Shown in pieces: positions 1 to 8,683 of a DNA stretch of 34,642 nt. The notes below the pieces were generated by a model. The model saw only the letters and a list, made by a program, of their open reading frames with translations, was not told the origin of the DNA and made no database searches. Both the position numbers and the translations under genes were made by a program. This DNA comes from Candidatus Liptonbacteria bacterium (lineage in GTDB: Bacteria; Patescibacteriota; Minisyncoccia; UBA6257; 2-01-FULL-56-20). The stretch spans positions 1 to 34,642 of the forward strand of contig JACOXZ010000002.1 in the NCBI GenBank assembly GCA_016182105.1, given 5' to 3'. The number at the start of each line of letters is the position of its first letter. Position 1 is the first letter of the stretch.

Positions 1-313
1 TTGCGTTCTCGATTGCCGCTAAAATCTTCAGGCGGTTACGGATGATGCCCTCGTCTTTGAGGAGCCGCTTTACATCCCGAGCGCCGAAGTGCGCGACCTT
101 CTTTGGGTCGAATCCCCGGAACGCCTGCTCGAACCCTTTTCGCTTCTTCACCACAATCGCCCAGCTTAACCCTGCCTGGAAAGCGTCTAAAACCATAAAC
201 TCAAAAAGCTTTCGGTCGTTGTGGAGCGGCACTCCCCACTCGCGGTCATGGTATCGAACCATGAGCGGGTTCGTCCCTGGCCAATCGCAGGTTCCCAAAA
301 TATTATGTTTCAT
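1..313 (-). CDS. tag: DNA-3-methyladenine glycosylase I, N-terminal part (truncated by window edge)
   Basis: Not in the ORF track. Minus-strand translation from ATG at 313: MKHNILGTCDWPGTNPLMVRYHDREWGVPLHNDRKLFEFMVLDAFQAGLSWAIVVKKRKGFEQAFRGFDPKKV...; the YHDxEWGVPLHxDRKLFE and QAGLSW motifs are typical of Tag. Confidence 0.9.
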   Translation of the reverse strand, partial: MKHNILGTCDWPGTNPLMVRYHDREWGVPLHNDRKLFEFMVLDAFQAGLSWAIVVKKRKGFEQAFRGFDPKKVAHFGARDVKRLLKDEGIIRNRLKILAAIENA

Positions 314-341
314 CTGCTTTAATTTTAGCAGCAGATTTTTT

Positions 342-376
342 GTTTAGAAAAAAGCCCCATCATGGTGATGGGGCTA
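342..376 (-). terminator. Intrinsic terminator
   Basis: Minus strand AGCCCCATCACCATGATGGGGCT followed by TTTTTT. Confidence 0.75.
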
Positions 377-497
377 TCCAGACAGAAGTGTTTGATGGTG
401 TTGGCCGTCGGTCCTATGTAACTTCTCCCTTTTTTGGTTTTTGGTTTCACGCCCAACGCAACGAAGGGCATGGTTAATATGTTAATATACTGAATAA

Positions 498-525
498 ATA
501 ATAGCAATCATGTAAGGGGTGTCAA
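498..525 (-). promoter_or_regulatory. Sigma70-like promoter
   Basis: Minus strand TTGACA (525-520), 16-nt spacer, TATTAT (503-498). Confidence 0.6.
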
Positions 526-585
526 GCGTACCCGGCCTCTCAACCTATAGGCATATATTATTGACCAGAAGTCATGAGAAGTCAC

Positions 586-617
586 TAAAAAGGGGCGGGG
601 ATGAATTCCCGCCCCAG
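586..617 (-). terminator. Intrinsic terminator downstream of the 948-aa secreted protein
   Basis: Minus strand GGGGCGGGAATTCATCCCCGCCCC followed by TTTTT. Confidence 0.7.
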
Positions 618-639
618 CTGAAAAGGTACTGCATTCGTG

Positions 640-3480
640 TTACTTCAGCAGCATCATTCGTTTGATGTCTTTCCGCGCACCGTCGTAGGACAAGGCGTAG
701 AAGTACATGCCGCTGGCTGCCGGTTTGCCATTTTCATTTTGACCATCCCAAACTACGGAATAGTCGCCTGCCAGGCGAAACCCCTGCTCAACCATTCGTA
801 CATGCTGCCCAAGCGTGTTAAAAATCTTAAGCTCTATGTACCCGTCATGCGGCAACGAGTAAGAAATTGCCGTTTGGCTATTGAATGGATTGGGGTAGTT
901 CTGGGCCAACGAGTATGCGTACGGCACGGGAATGCGTGATGCCACAAGCGGCATCTCCCATCCGTCCTGCGTACTCGCCGACATAACAACTATCATTAGC
1001 TCGTCCGATGAATGAAACCGTGCAATGAGCGTGCGGCCAGCCGGTACGACAGTACGCAACTGGTCTTGATCGATGCTCAGGAACCGCGAGGTGTCCCCCT
1101 TCCTTTCGAACCGGCAATCCGGAAGCAAACTGTCCGGATCTGATGAGATTCCAGTCAACGTCATCGCCAACCCGGCCAGCTCCACCGGCGTTTCTAGCCA
1201 CAACTCGTTGCCTTCCGTCCAGACGTACGCCGGGGCCAACGGTGCAACCTTCGCCAGTGCAGGCGCGTCGTGCACTATTACCCGGATTAGGTAGACTAGG
1301 TCGGCTACGGTCAGAGGAATCCCATCGCGATTGACTTCGCTCACTCGCTCGTGGAGATCAAAGAAGAGTGGATCGAATACTGCCCGCCCTTCGATGAAGT
1401 AGCGCGAGTAGAGGACGGCGTCGCCGATCTCGTACGACTCGAAGTTGAGATTGAGATCGCCAATTTGCATATTGAAGCCCAGAGGCCCAATGACCGTTGG
1501 CAATTGCCACGTCCCGTCCCAGTGCGCGAACGCTCCTTTCACGCGCACCTGTTTGGTGCCGGGCAGCAGCGAAACCGGGATGTCAAACTCGTACCACGTC
1601 CGCGTAGTCGGGTGGCCAAGGAAGACGCAACCGTTCATGAGCGACGGGCCACCGATGATTTCCACGGATAGGTTTCCCAGGAAATTCAGCAACCCGACGC
1701 GCACACCGTTGACACCGGTTTCCACCTGTATACTCGGCGAGGTTTGGTTGAATACCAGCAAGCTCGGGGCCTCATCAAACGTATTCAAGTCCCAGTTGAG
1801 CACGGTATACAGCGTGGAGCCATTCACGATACACACCCTCGCTTCGTTCGATGCGTCATAGGCCACGTTCACTTGTCCGGTAAACGGGCTTAAGACGGCC
1901 GAATACTCGGTTGCAATCACGGTTTCCAGGAACTTGAAGTTCCCGAGATCGAGCACGGCAAACGTCATCGCCGTGCCGAAGTTCACGCCGTCACGGTGGT
2001 ACAGCCAGTAATTGATGCAATTGGGATCAACACAATTTGGCTGATAGTCATTATCGTTGACCGTCCATCCGATCATAGCCAGCGTCGACTCGTCGAGGTC
2101 CCAATTCATGCGTGAAGCGTTCATCAACGAGCTGTCTTGCGGCGCGCCTGAACACTCTTCGCAATTGTTATTCACTCGACGAATTTCCCCGCACCGCTTC
2201 TCGCAACCCGGGACCGTGGTACAGGCGTACCAGGCCAGGTCACACGCGTTCGGTTGGTGCAGAAGTTCGTGGCAGAACGCCAACGGGAATAGACTGGAGT
2301 CGCTCCCCGTTCCCACGACACTGTAGTACCCGCTCACGTCACGATCGTTGTCACCGTCCACGTCCCATCCGCCGGGGTAATCCTGATAATTCGCCCACCA
2401 AATGTCGTCGCCCAAGCCGAGTCCGAATTTGTCGTACCCGGCGGTAAATGGCACCAACATCACCGCAGCATGGTTTGCCCAGTTCGCGCGTCGGTTGTCA
2501 TTCACCCAACGGCGGTATGCGGCGGTTCCGCCTTCGGCATACCCCTGCGATGCGGCCACCCAGCTGACCCAGTCAGTCACGTTCGATGAGCCGGAAAATT
2601 GCTTGCCGCTCGAACGCTTGACCGGCGTTTGCTGGACCCGGACAGTGCCGCTGGGATTGTTGGAGACGAACTCCACCACCCAATCCTGTGGGATATTGCG
2701 CGTCGCGGCCACCCGTGACAGGTACGATAGGCCGATGACGATTTGCCGTTTGTACCGTTCAACCTGACCAGGAGTCAGGTGGTACTTGGTTGAATCACCG
2801 CCATCCACCAGCGCCACCGCAATGTGTACTCGGCCGACCCAGTAGTTGAAGGTCAGCTTGTCCTGCTTCAACGCGATGTCATCCAGGTCAGCCACGCCCA
2901 TCACCGGGTCGGGAACCGTCGCCAGGTTGCCCTCGAAGTCATAGTACAACCCCGTGGCAGACCGCGCGGTTACCGCGGTGGTCACCCGCTGTTGCGTTAA
3001 ACCTGCGTCCGCGTCTGTGGCAGCGTTAATAGCCGCAATGGCCGACTCTTCCGTCATCCACTGCTTCGCGTGCGCGAGCAACGCTTCAGCCTCTGCCGTT
3101 GGGCGCCCGTTCGCTTTCGCTAAGTCAATGACTGACTGAACGGCCTGCCAACGCTGTTCGAGCGTCGGCGGGCGCTCGTCAATACTGTAGACGTGAGAAT
3201 AATCGAGCGAGGCACTCATCTGCCACGCATCACGAATCCAGGTGAACTCGGACGCACCTAATGGCTGCAATCCGAATCTGCCTGTCTTTGCTCCAGACGC
3301 GGTGATGATGTGCGCCTGCCCGTTGTCGATCACGGTGCCGATAACCCGGACGCCGCTCTCGATCATCTGCCGACGCACCTCATTGGCCTCTCGCTCACCT
3401 ACCGTGCGAATGCCCGGCTCATCAACTGCAAAAGTGGCCGAGGACAGAAGCATTGCCAAAAAAACTGTAAGGGTTTTCAT
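640..3480 (-). CDS. Secreted metalloprotease-like protein with dockerin-like segment and C-terminal FlgD-Ig/T9SS type A sorting-like domain
   Basis: Signal peptide MKTLTVFLAMLLSSATFA; HELLH zinc-binding motif; dockerin-like VNRDGIPLTVADLVYLIRVI; C-terminus NYPNPFNSQTAISYSLPHDGYIELKIFNTLGQ...ASGMYFYALSYDGARKDIKRMMLLK. Start at 3480 chosen because AAGGAGG lies 7 nt upstream; the ORF track starts at 3486. Confidence 0.85.
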   Translation of the reverse strand: MKTLTVFLAMLLSSATFAVDEPGIRTVGEREANEVRRQMIESGVRVIGTVIDNGQAHIITASGAKTGRFGLQPLGASEFTWIRDAWQMSASLDYSHVYSIDERPPTLEQRWQAVQSVIDLAKANGRPTAEAEALLAHAKQWMTEESAIAAINAATDADAGLTQQRVTTAVTARSATGLYYDFEGNLATVPDPVMGVADLDDIALKQDKLTFNYWVGRVHIAVALVDGGDSTKYHLTPGQVERYKRQIVIGLSYLSRVAATRNIPQDWVVEFVSNNPSGTVRVQQTPVKRSSGKQFSGSSNVTDWVSWVAASQGYAEGGTAAYRRWVNDNRRANWANHAAVMLVPFTAGYDKFGLGLGDDIWWANYQDYPGGWDVDGDNDRDVSGYYSVVGTGSDSSLFPLAFCHELLHQPNACDLAWYACTTVPGCEKRCGEIRRVNNNCEECSGAPQDSSLMNASRMNWDLDESTLAMIGWTVNDNDYQPNCVDPNCINYWLYHRDGVNFGTAMTFAVLDLGNFKFLETVIATEYSAVLSPFTGQVNVAYDASNEARVCIVNGSTLYTVLNWDLNTFDEAPSLLVFNQTSPSIQVETGVNGVRVGLLNFLGNLSVEIIGGPSLMNGCVFLGHPTTRTWYEFDIPVSLLPGTKQVRVKGAFAHWDGTWQLPTVIGPLGFNMQIGDLNLNFESYEIGDAVLYSRYFIEGRAVFDPLFFDLHERVSEVNRDGIPLTVADLVYLIRVIVHDAPALAKVAPLAPAYVWTEGNELWLETPVELAGLAMTLTGISSDPDSLLPDCRFERKGDTSRFLSIDQDQLRTVVPAGRTLIARFHSSDELMIVVMSASTQDGWEMPLVASRIPVPYAYSLAQNYPNPFNSQTAISYSLPHDGYIELKIFNTLGQHVRMVEQGFRLAGDYSVVWDGQNENGKPAASGMYFYALSYDGARKDIKRMMLLK

Positions 3481-3492
3481 GGTCATGCCTCC

Positions 3493-3909
3493 TTACGGCT
3501 GCTGCGCGATCGCTGGATCGGCGCGCAATGTGTCACCAACAAACGAGTACTGCAGACGATTCTCGCTCCATCCCGGTAGCGTCACCCAAATACCCGCCGA
3601 TTTGGTGGGGTCAACAGTACCATCCTTCCGGACGAGCCCGGCGAACTTGTCGTACGTCCAGGGAGCGGTTTCCCCGTTCCCGTCCGTGACCAGGTTGACG
3701 CCAGGGTTTACTTCCCCGGGCATCGCTTTCGGGGTGATGTTCACTGTCGCGCCCTTGACGCGGATGGTGGCACCGGTTGTATCAATGCCCGATACCACCA
3801 CGCAGACCGTTCCGGTGAGCGGAACGTACTGGTCGGGCGCAACGGGATTGCTACATCCTGCCACTAACGCCACGAGCGGTAGTGCCACTAACTTCAGTTT
3901 CTTTCCTAT
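3493..3909 (-). CDS. Predicted lipoprotein; probable upstream non-canonical start (ORF-track start 3888)
   Basis: Lipobox LVAGCSN; extending in frame to codon ATA at 3909 gives a basic n-region (GKKLKLVALPLVALVAGC) with AAGGAG 7 nt upstream. Confidence 0.55.
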   Translation of the reverse strand: MGKKLKLVALPLVALVAGCSNPVAPDQYVPLTGTVCVVVSGIDTTGATIRVKGATVNITPKAMPGEVNPGVNLVTDGNGETAPWTYDKFAGLVRKDGTVDPTKSAGIWVTLPGWSENRLQYSFVGDTLRADPAIAQQP

Positions 3910-4038
3910 ACGATCACTCCTTATACTATGGGGTTTACGGTTATTGTAGGTTTTGTCTATTTTTTCTTATTCAATTGTCAAATAGTCAACATTATTACCC
4001 TAAGAATTTTAACCTCATTTGTCAAATGTAAGAATTGT

Positions 4039-4094
4039 TGGTGCGTCCACCAATCGCTCCGCCATGCCGCCCGGCTTAAAGTTCTTTCAATACC
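4039..4094. repeat. Left copy of a 56-nt inverted repeat flanking the lipid cassette
   Basis: Reverse complement matches 8244-8299 at 52/56 positions; the four differences are all transitions. Confidence 0.9.
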
Positions 4095-6592
4095 CCTTCT
4101 AATTTTCTTGTCACTTCAATATACGAATCAGATTTTTTAAATTTAATCGGCTTGCCGAATTTTACCGAAACCTGTCCTCCTTTCCGAGGCATAATTTTGC
4201 CAGCCGGCATAATATCTGCCGTACCGCTGATTTTTACCGGAACAATATAAGAATCCATTTCCACTCCGACGAGTCCCGCTCCGCGCTTAAGAGGCAATAA
4301 CTCGCGAGTCATGCTCATTTTCCCCTCTGGATAAACGGCAATTGACCAATTTTTGTCTAAAAGGCGACCCATGTATTCTAACCCCGCTTTTATATTTTCA
4401 TGCTCATGCCTCGGGAATGGAAAGGCATTAAAAAATAATTCCACAAGCCAAGCAATATTTTTATATTGTTCATAAAGGACATCTTCGGCGGCGGCAAAAG
4501 CAATCTTTCTTCTGATTTTTAATGGCAAGGCCATCAGCAAAAATAAAGAATCTAGAAAACTCACGTGATTTGGCATAAAAATAGCGGGTAAGGGCAAGTT
4601 TTCAAGGCGATCTTTTCCTTCAATTTTTAATTTCGCAAAAATTCTGGCGAGTGGAAAAATTATTAAAATTTGAGTCAGCATTCGCCCTAAAGAAGCCCGT
4701 CTTGTAAGAGGCCAGTTTTTAAAAGGGGGCGCCTTTTGAGTAGGCTCCTGTCTCCCTACGGGAGATCTCCCGTCGGGAGACTTTTTAATCATTTCTTCTA
4801 GGTCCAAAACGGTGGTTTCTGAACTTATTTTTGCCTCATCAACAGTTATCCCCAACCCTTCTTCAATCCGCGACACCAACTCAACGCGCAAAAGCGAGTC
4901 CAAGTTTAACTCAGAAACTATTTTGGTTTTTTGGCTAATTCCTGAAACATCGTGACCGGTTATCTCGGAGAGTAAGCGCGTAAGCGGCGTTCCTACGAGC
5001 GTGGGTGGTGTCGGAATTTTTGAAGCCTTAAGCCATCGTAACACCTCCTCCTTCTTTACCTTTCTTGTTGCTGATCTTGGGAAATCTTCTCTTGGCCAAA
5101 TTGACCAGCCGGCAATATTCTGATAAGAAGAGAGTTTTTTATTGACCCTGGTTATAATTTTTTCCGGATCCTTGATATCCCCGAGGAGCACAGCGTGAAT
5201 CTCCACTTGACCGCCCGATTTTTCCACTCCAACCACACAGCTGTCTTTCACTTCGGGTATTTTGTTAAGTTCCAATTCTATGTCTTCCGGGTACACATTT
5301 TGAGCGCCTGGGCCTTTAATCATGTATTTTTTTCTGCCTTTAAGATAAAGAAATCCTTCTTTATCCAGTTCCCCAATATCGCCAGTCTTAAACCAGCTTG
5401 CCCCGAGCGCAGTCGAGGGGCCGTCAGCAATAAAGACCTCTTTAGTCTTTTCCTTATTTTGGAAATAACCCTGAAAAATATTCGCTCCTTTAACAAGGAT
5501 TTCTCCGTCAGGAGCGATTTTTACCTCCACGCCGGGTAGAATTTTCCCGACGGATCCGACTCGTTGATCTTCATAACTATTGCTCGACACCACCGGCGAA
5601 GTTTCGGTAAGGCCGTAACCTTGCAAAAGATACACGCCGAGTGCGTTCCACTTCTTTTCAAGCTCCGGATCAAGTGGCGCACCGCCAGAAATCACCGTAT
5701 GGAATCGCCCGCCAAATTTCTTGAGTATTGGCCGCATCAAAATCCGCTGCAGTAATTTTAGTTTCATTGCACCGGAAATCTTCATCAATATCTCAAGCAT
5801 CTTTTTTTTGCCCCCTTCTTGTGCCTGCGCTTCGATTTTCATCATCACCACTCGCAAAAATTCCGGCACGGCCGCCATCGTCGTAATCCGATGCTCTCTT
5901 AAAAGATCGCGAATGGCAGCTGGCGAGTGCGCATAAACAATCGGTGCCCCTTTAGCATAGGGAAGTAAAAATCCGATTACTTGTTCAAAAATATGGCTCA
6001 GGGGTAAAATGGATAAAAATTTATCGGTTTCAGCAATCGGAGCAATTTTTAAAATTGCCTCAAGATTGGAGCTGATATTTTTATGAGTAAGAATTACGCC
6101 CTTGGGGTCGCCAGTGGTCCCGGAAGTGTACATAAGCTCCGCAACATCTTTTTCTTTGATTGGGGGTTTTCTAAAATTGGCGCCTTCGCTCTTGCTTACT
6201 ATTTCATTTAAAAATTCGGCGTCGAATACCGAAAGATTTGACGGGAGCGGCTGTTTATAATGTAAATATTTAAAAACAACTTTTGCGCCGGTTTGTTCGG
6301 CAATTTTTCTTACCAGCTCGCTCGTGCTTTGAATATTAAGCGGCACCGGCACATACCCGCCTAAAATGCTGCCCCACCAAAGACAAATCCAATAGGGAGA
6401 ATTTGGGGCAAGCAAAAGCACCTTATCTTCTCTCTGCAGTCCTTGCCTTTCTAAAAATACCGCAACCCTTTTGGACCATTCGTAAACATCGCCGTAACTC
6501 AAGGAAACAGTGCGATATCCCATTTTCATCACGAGCGCGGTCCGATTGCCATGCTCTTTTGCGTTTTTCTCTAAAATATTAGTGAGCACCAT
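4076..6592 (-). CDS. Fusion of AMP-dependent acyl-CoA/acyl-ACP synthetase, acyl carrier domain and PlsC-type 1-acyl-glycerol-phosphate acyltransferase
   Basis: YTSGTTGDPKGVILTHKN, GYGLTETSP and WFKTGDIGELDKEGFLYLKGRKK (AMP-binding); LNLDSLLRVELVSRIEE (phosphopantetheine site); MPNHVSFLDSLFLL and YPEGKMS (PlsC). Confidence 0.92.
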   Translation of the reverse strand: MVLTNILEKNAKEHGNRTALVMKMGYRTVSLSYGDVYEWSKRVAVFLERQGLQREDKVLLLAPNSPYWICLWWGSILGGYVPVPLNIQSTSELVRKIAEQTGAKVVFKYLHYKQPLPSNLSVFDAEFLNEIVSKSEGANFRKPPIKEKDVAELMYTSGTTGDPKGVILTHKNISSNLEAILKIAPIAETDKFLSILPLSHIFEQVIGFLLPYAKGAPIVYAHSPAAIRDLLREHRITTMAAVPEFLRVVMMKIEAQAQEGGKKKMLEILMKISGAMKLKLLQRILMRPILKKFGGRFHTVISGGAPLDPELEKKWNALGVYLLQGYGLTETSPVVSSNSYEDQRVGSVGKILPGVEVKIAPDGEILVKGANIFQGYFQNKEKTKEVFIADGPSTALGASWFKTGDIGELDKEGFLYLKGRKKYMIKGPGAQNVYPEDIELELNKIPEVKDSCVVGVEKSGGQVEIHAVLLGDIKDPEKIITRVNKKLSSYQNIAGWSIWPREDFPRSATRKVKKEEVLRWLKASKIPTPPTLVGTPLTRLLSEITGHDVSGISQKTKIVSELNLDSLLRVELVSRIEEGLGITVDEAKISSETTVLDLEEMIKKSPDGRSPVGRQEPTQKAPPFKNWPLTRRASLGRMLTQILIIFPLARIFAKLKIEGKDRLENLPLPAIFMPNHVSFLDSLFLLMALPLKIRRKIAFAAAEDVLYEQYKNIAWLVELFFNAFPFPRHEHENIKAGLEYMGRLLDKNWSIAVYPEGKMSMTRELLPLKRGAGLVGVEMDSYIVPVKISGTADIMPAGKIMPRKGGQVSVKFGKPIKFKKSDSYIEVTRKLEGVLKEL
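4750..4781. repeat. 32-nt near-perfect palindrome inside the coding sequence (ACP-PlsC linker)
   Basis: GTCTCCCTACGGGAGATCTCCCGTCGGGAGAC; one mismatched pair. Confidence 0.85.
5400..5421. repeat. REP-like imperfect palindrome inside the AMP-ligase coding sequence
   Basis: GCCCCGAGCGCAGTCGAGGGGC; encodes the extra PSTALGAS between DG and WFKTGD. Confidence 0.7.
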
Positions 6593-6613
6593 CGTTCTTC
6601 AGTTCCTTTCTAA

Positions 6614-6967
6614 TTAAGTTAAAATAAAGACCACGACGGCCATCGCATATTCTTTATCATGGCTGATACTAACATCACGACTTAATATTTTGTCATTAAA
6701 TTCGTGCAGCTGTACTTCTGGCCTTCCATTTCTTTTTTTTATAATTTCAATTTTTTTCCAATCTCCGGCTTTTAATTTCAATACCTTCCCCAGCGCCTTA
6801 ATCACCGCTTCTTTTGCTGCAAAAATACCGGCGAGATTTTCCGGTTTTGAAGCGCCCGCTAATTCAGCCTGAGTAAAGATCTTGTACAAGAATCCTCTCC
6901 CGCCTCTTTTCATTGATTGCTTAAAATGCCCAATATGTACAAGATCACAACCAACTTTTATATCCAT
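6614..6967 (-). CDS. acpS: Holo-[acyl-carrier-protein] synthase
   Basis: MDIKVGCDLVHIGHF, GIFAAKEAVIKALGK and DVSISHDKEYAMAVVV are AcpS motifs. Confidence 0.92.
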   Translation of the reverse strand: MDIKVGCDLVHIGHFKQSMKRGGRGFLYKIFTQAELAGASKPENLAGIFAAKEAVIKALGKVLKLKAGDWKKIEIIKKRNGRPEVQLHEFNDKILSRDVSISHDKEYAMAVVVFILT

Positions 6968-7003
6968 AGTTATAATTTATATAATTAAAGTTAATATAAA
7001 AAT

Positions 7004-8206
7004 ATGCCTAATTGGATCAACAAGAAAGTTATCGCCTGGTCACTATACGATTTTGCCGATACGGCCTTTTCCGCGCTCTTTATTACATTTTTCTTCCCTG
7101 TCCTTATTAAAGTCTATCTTGGCGGGAATGAATTACAAATCGGTCTGGCTATGGGCCTCTCGGTATTTATAGCCGCACTCCTTGTCCCGCTTATTGGCGC
7201 GATGTCCGACGCGTCGGGCAAAAGAATGCCGGTTCTCGTCATAACAGCGTTCCTGACTGCCGGTATCGCCGCCTCGACCGGCTATGCAGGGCTTTTTCTC
7301 GCTCTCGTTCTCGGACTTCTCGCCAACATCACCCACCTAATTTCGAAAGACGTCTATGACGCAAAAATGATTGATATTGTGCCTCGCCAACTTTTTGGTT
7401 CGCTCTCCGGCCTCGGCGTTGCGGTCGGATACTTCGGCACCATTACCAGTTTAGCCATTGCCTATCCGATGTTTTCTTACTTTGGCTGGGAAAGTTTAGG
7501 GAGTATTCGCGCTGCTTTCTGGGAGGCCGGCATATTTTATATACTTTTTTCGTTGCCTTTATTTTTATTTGTTCCCGATATACCGCGACCAACTCGGTCA
7601 CTTTCGGAATCGCTAAAAAGCGGGCTACGTGAGATTAAAAAAACAATCGCATCTCTCCGTCACACTCCTGTTTTAGCAAAATTTCTTGCGTCCTCATTTT
7701 TTTATAACAATGCGATGAACACGGTCATCGTTTTTCTATTCCTCTACGGCCAGCAAGAAATCGGCCTTAGCATCCGGCAATTCTTTCCAGTTTTTGCGAT
7801 AATGGCCTTAGCGGCGGCGATTGGGTCTTATATTTCCGGTAAACTCTCTGATAAATTTGGGCCAATTACAATGATCAAGCTGGCACTATATGTATGGATC
7901 GTGATTATTATCTATCTTCTTTTTATCACTACTTATGCGAGTTTTTTGATTGCCGGCATTCTCGGCGGCGCCGTATTGGGCGCCATCTGGACGCTTAATC
8001 GTCACCTAATTGCAGTCATCAGTCCGGAACATAAAATAGCCGAGTGGTTCGGTTTTGAAGGATTGACAGAAAAATTCTCTGGTGTAATTGGGCCAGTTGT
8101 TTTTGGGTATCTCGTGACTGTATCCGGATACCCCGCAGCATTAATCTCGATGATAATTTTCTTTTTAATCGGCCTTGGATTTATTAGAACAATCAGGCAT
8201 GTTTAA
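7004..8206 (+). CDS. MFS transporter, UMF1/Atg22-like
   Basis: N-terminus KKVIAWSLYDFADTAFSALFITFFFPV plus multiple hydrophobic helices. Confidence 0.85.
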   Translation: MPNWINKKVIAWSLYDFADTAFSALFITFFFPVLIKVYLGGNELQIGLAMGLSVFIAALLVPLIGAMSDASGKRMPVLVITAFLTAGIAASTGYAGLFLALVLGLLANITHLISKDVYDAKMIDIVPRQLFGSLSGLGVAVGYFGTITSLAIAYPMFSYFGWESLGSIRAAFWEAGIFYILFSLPLFLFVPDIPRPTRSLSESLKSGLREIKKTIASLRHTPVLAKFLASSFFYNNAMNTVIVFLFLYGQQEIGLSIRQFFPVFAIMALAAAIGSYISGKLSDKFGPITMIKLALYVWIVIIIYLLFITTYASFLIAGILGGAVLGAIWTLNRHLIAVISPEHKIAEWFGFEGLTEKFSGVIGPVVFGYLVTVSGYPAALISMIIFFLIGLGFIRTIRHV

Positions 8207-8243
8207 TCAGAAACGATATGATTTACTATGCCTCAGAAAAAAA

Positions 8244-8299
8244 GGTATTGAAAGAACTTTAGGCCGGGCGGCATAGCGGAGCGATTGGTGGGCGCACTA
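8244..8299. repeat. Right copy of the 56-nt inverted repeat
   Basis: GGTATTGAAAGAACTTTAGGCCGGGCGGCATAGCGGAGCGATTGGTGGGCGCACTA; inverted match to 4039-4094. Confidence 0.9.
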
Positions 8300-8526
8300 G
8301 GAATCTCCCGCCCATTGTGCGAGCAAAGCGAGCTACAATGGCGTGCCTGCCTGCCGCAGGCAGGGATCCCGCGCTCTTCCACTTTTCAAAATCTTATCAA
8401 ATTTCGCTGGCACAATAGCGGGATCGCGCATCTCTAATTCGCTAGCGCTCAAAGAGCTGCGGGAGAACCTATAACCTCTATGATGTGAACCGAACGCTCT
8501 GCTTCACCCCGCCACTTGGGCGCTTG

Positions 8527-8598
8527 TGGGCGTTGCTGGGATCGAACCAGCGGCCTCTTCGATGTGAACGAAGCGCTCTACCACTGAGCTAAACGCCC
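8527..8598 (-). tRNA. tRNA-Val(CAC)
   Basis: GGGCGTTTAGCTCAGTGGTAGAGCGCTTCGTTCACATCGAAGAGGCCGCTGGTTCGATCCCAGCAACGCCCA; anticodon loop TTCACAT. Confidence 0.9.
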
Positions 8599-8647
8599 AA
8601 GTGGCGGGGCAAGCTCGGCGATGCACGCTCAACCACCTCATCATAAA

Positions 8648-8683
8648 TAAAAAACACCCCGATTTCAATCGGGGTGTTTTTTT
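8648..8683. terminator. Bidirectional-looking intrinsic terminator after rplL
   Basis: AACACCCCGATT TC AATCGGGGTGTT flanked by A-rich and T-rich tracts. Confidence 0.85.

Noticed and set aside
42-347. Plus-strand 101-aa ORF at the left edge
   Set aside because: The opposite strand encodes recognisable Tag glycosylase.
637-3139. Plus-strand ORFs antisense to the 948-aa gene (e.g. 637..939, 1445..1861, 2112..2447)
   Set aside because: They lie opposite a long coherent protein with signal peptide and domains; no recognisable motifs or start signals.
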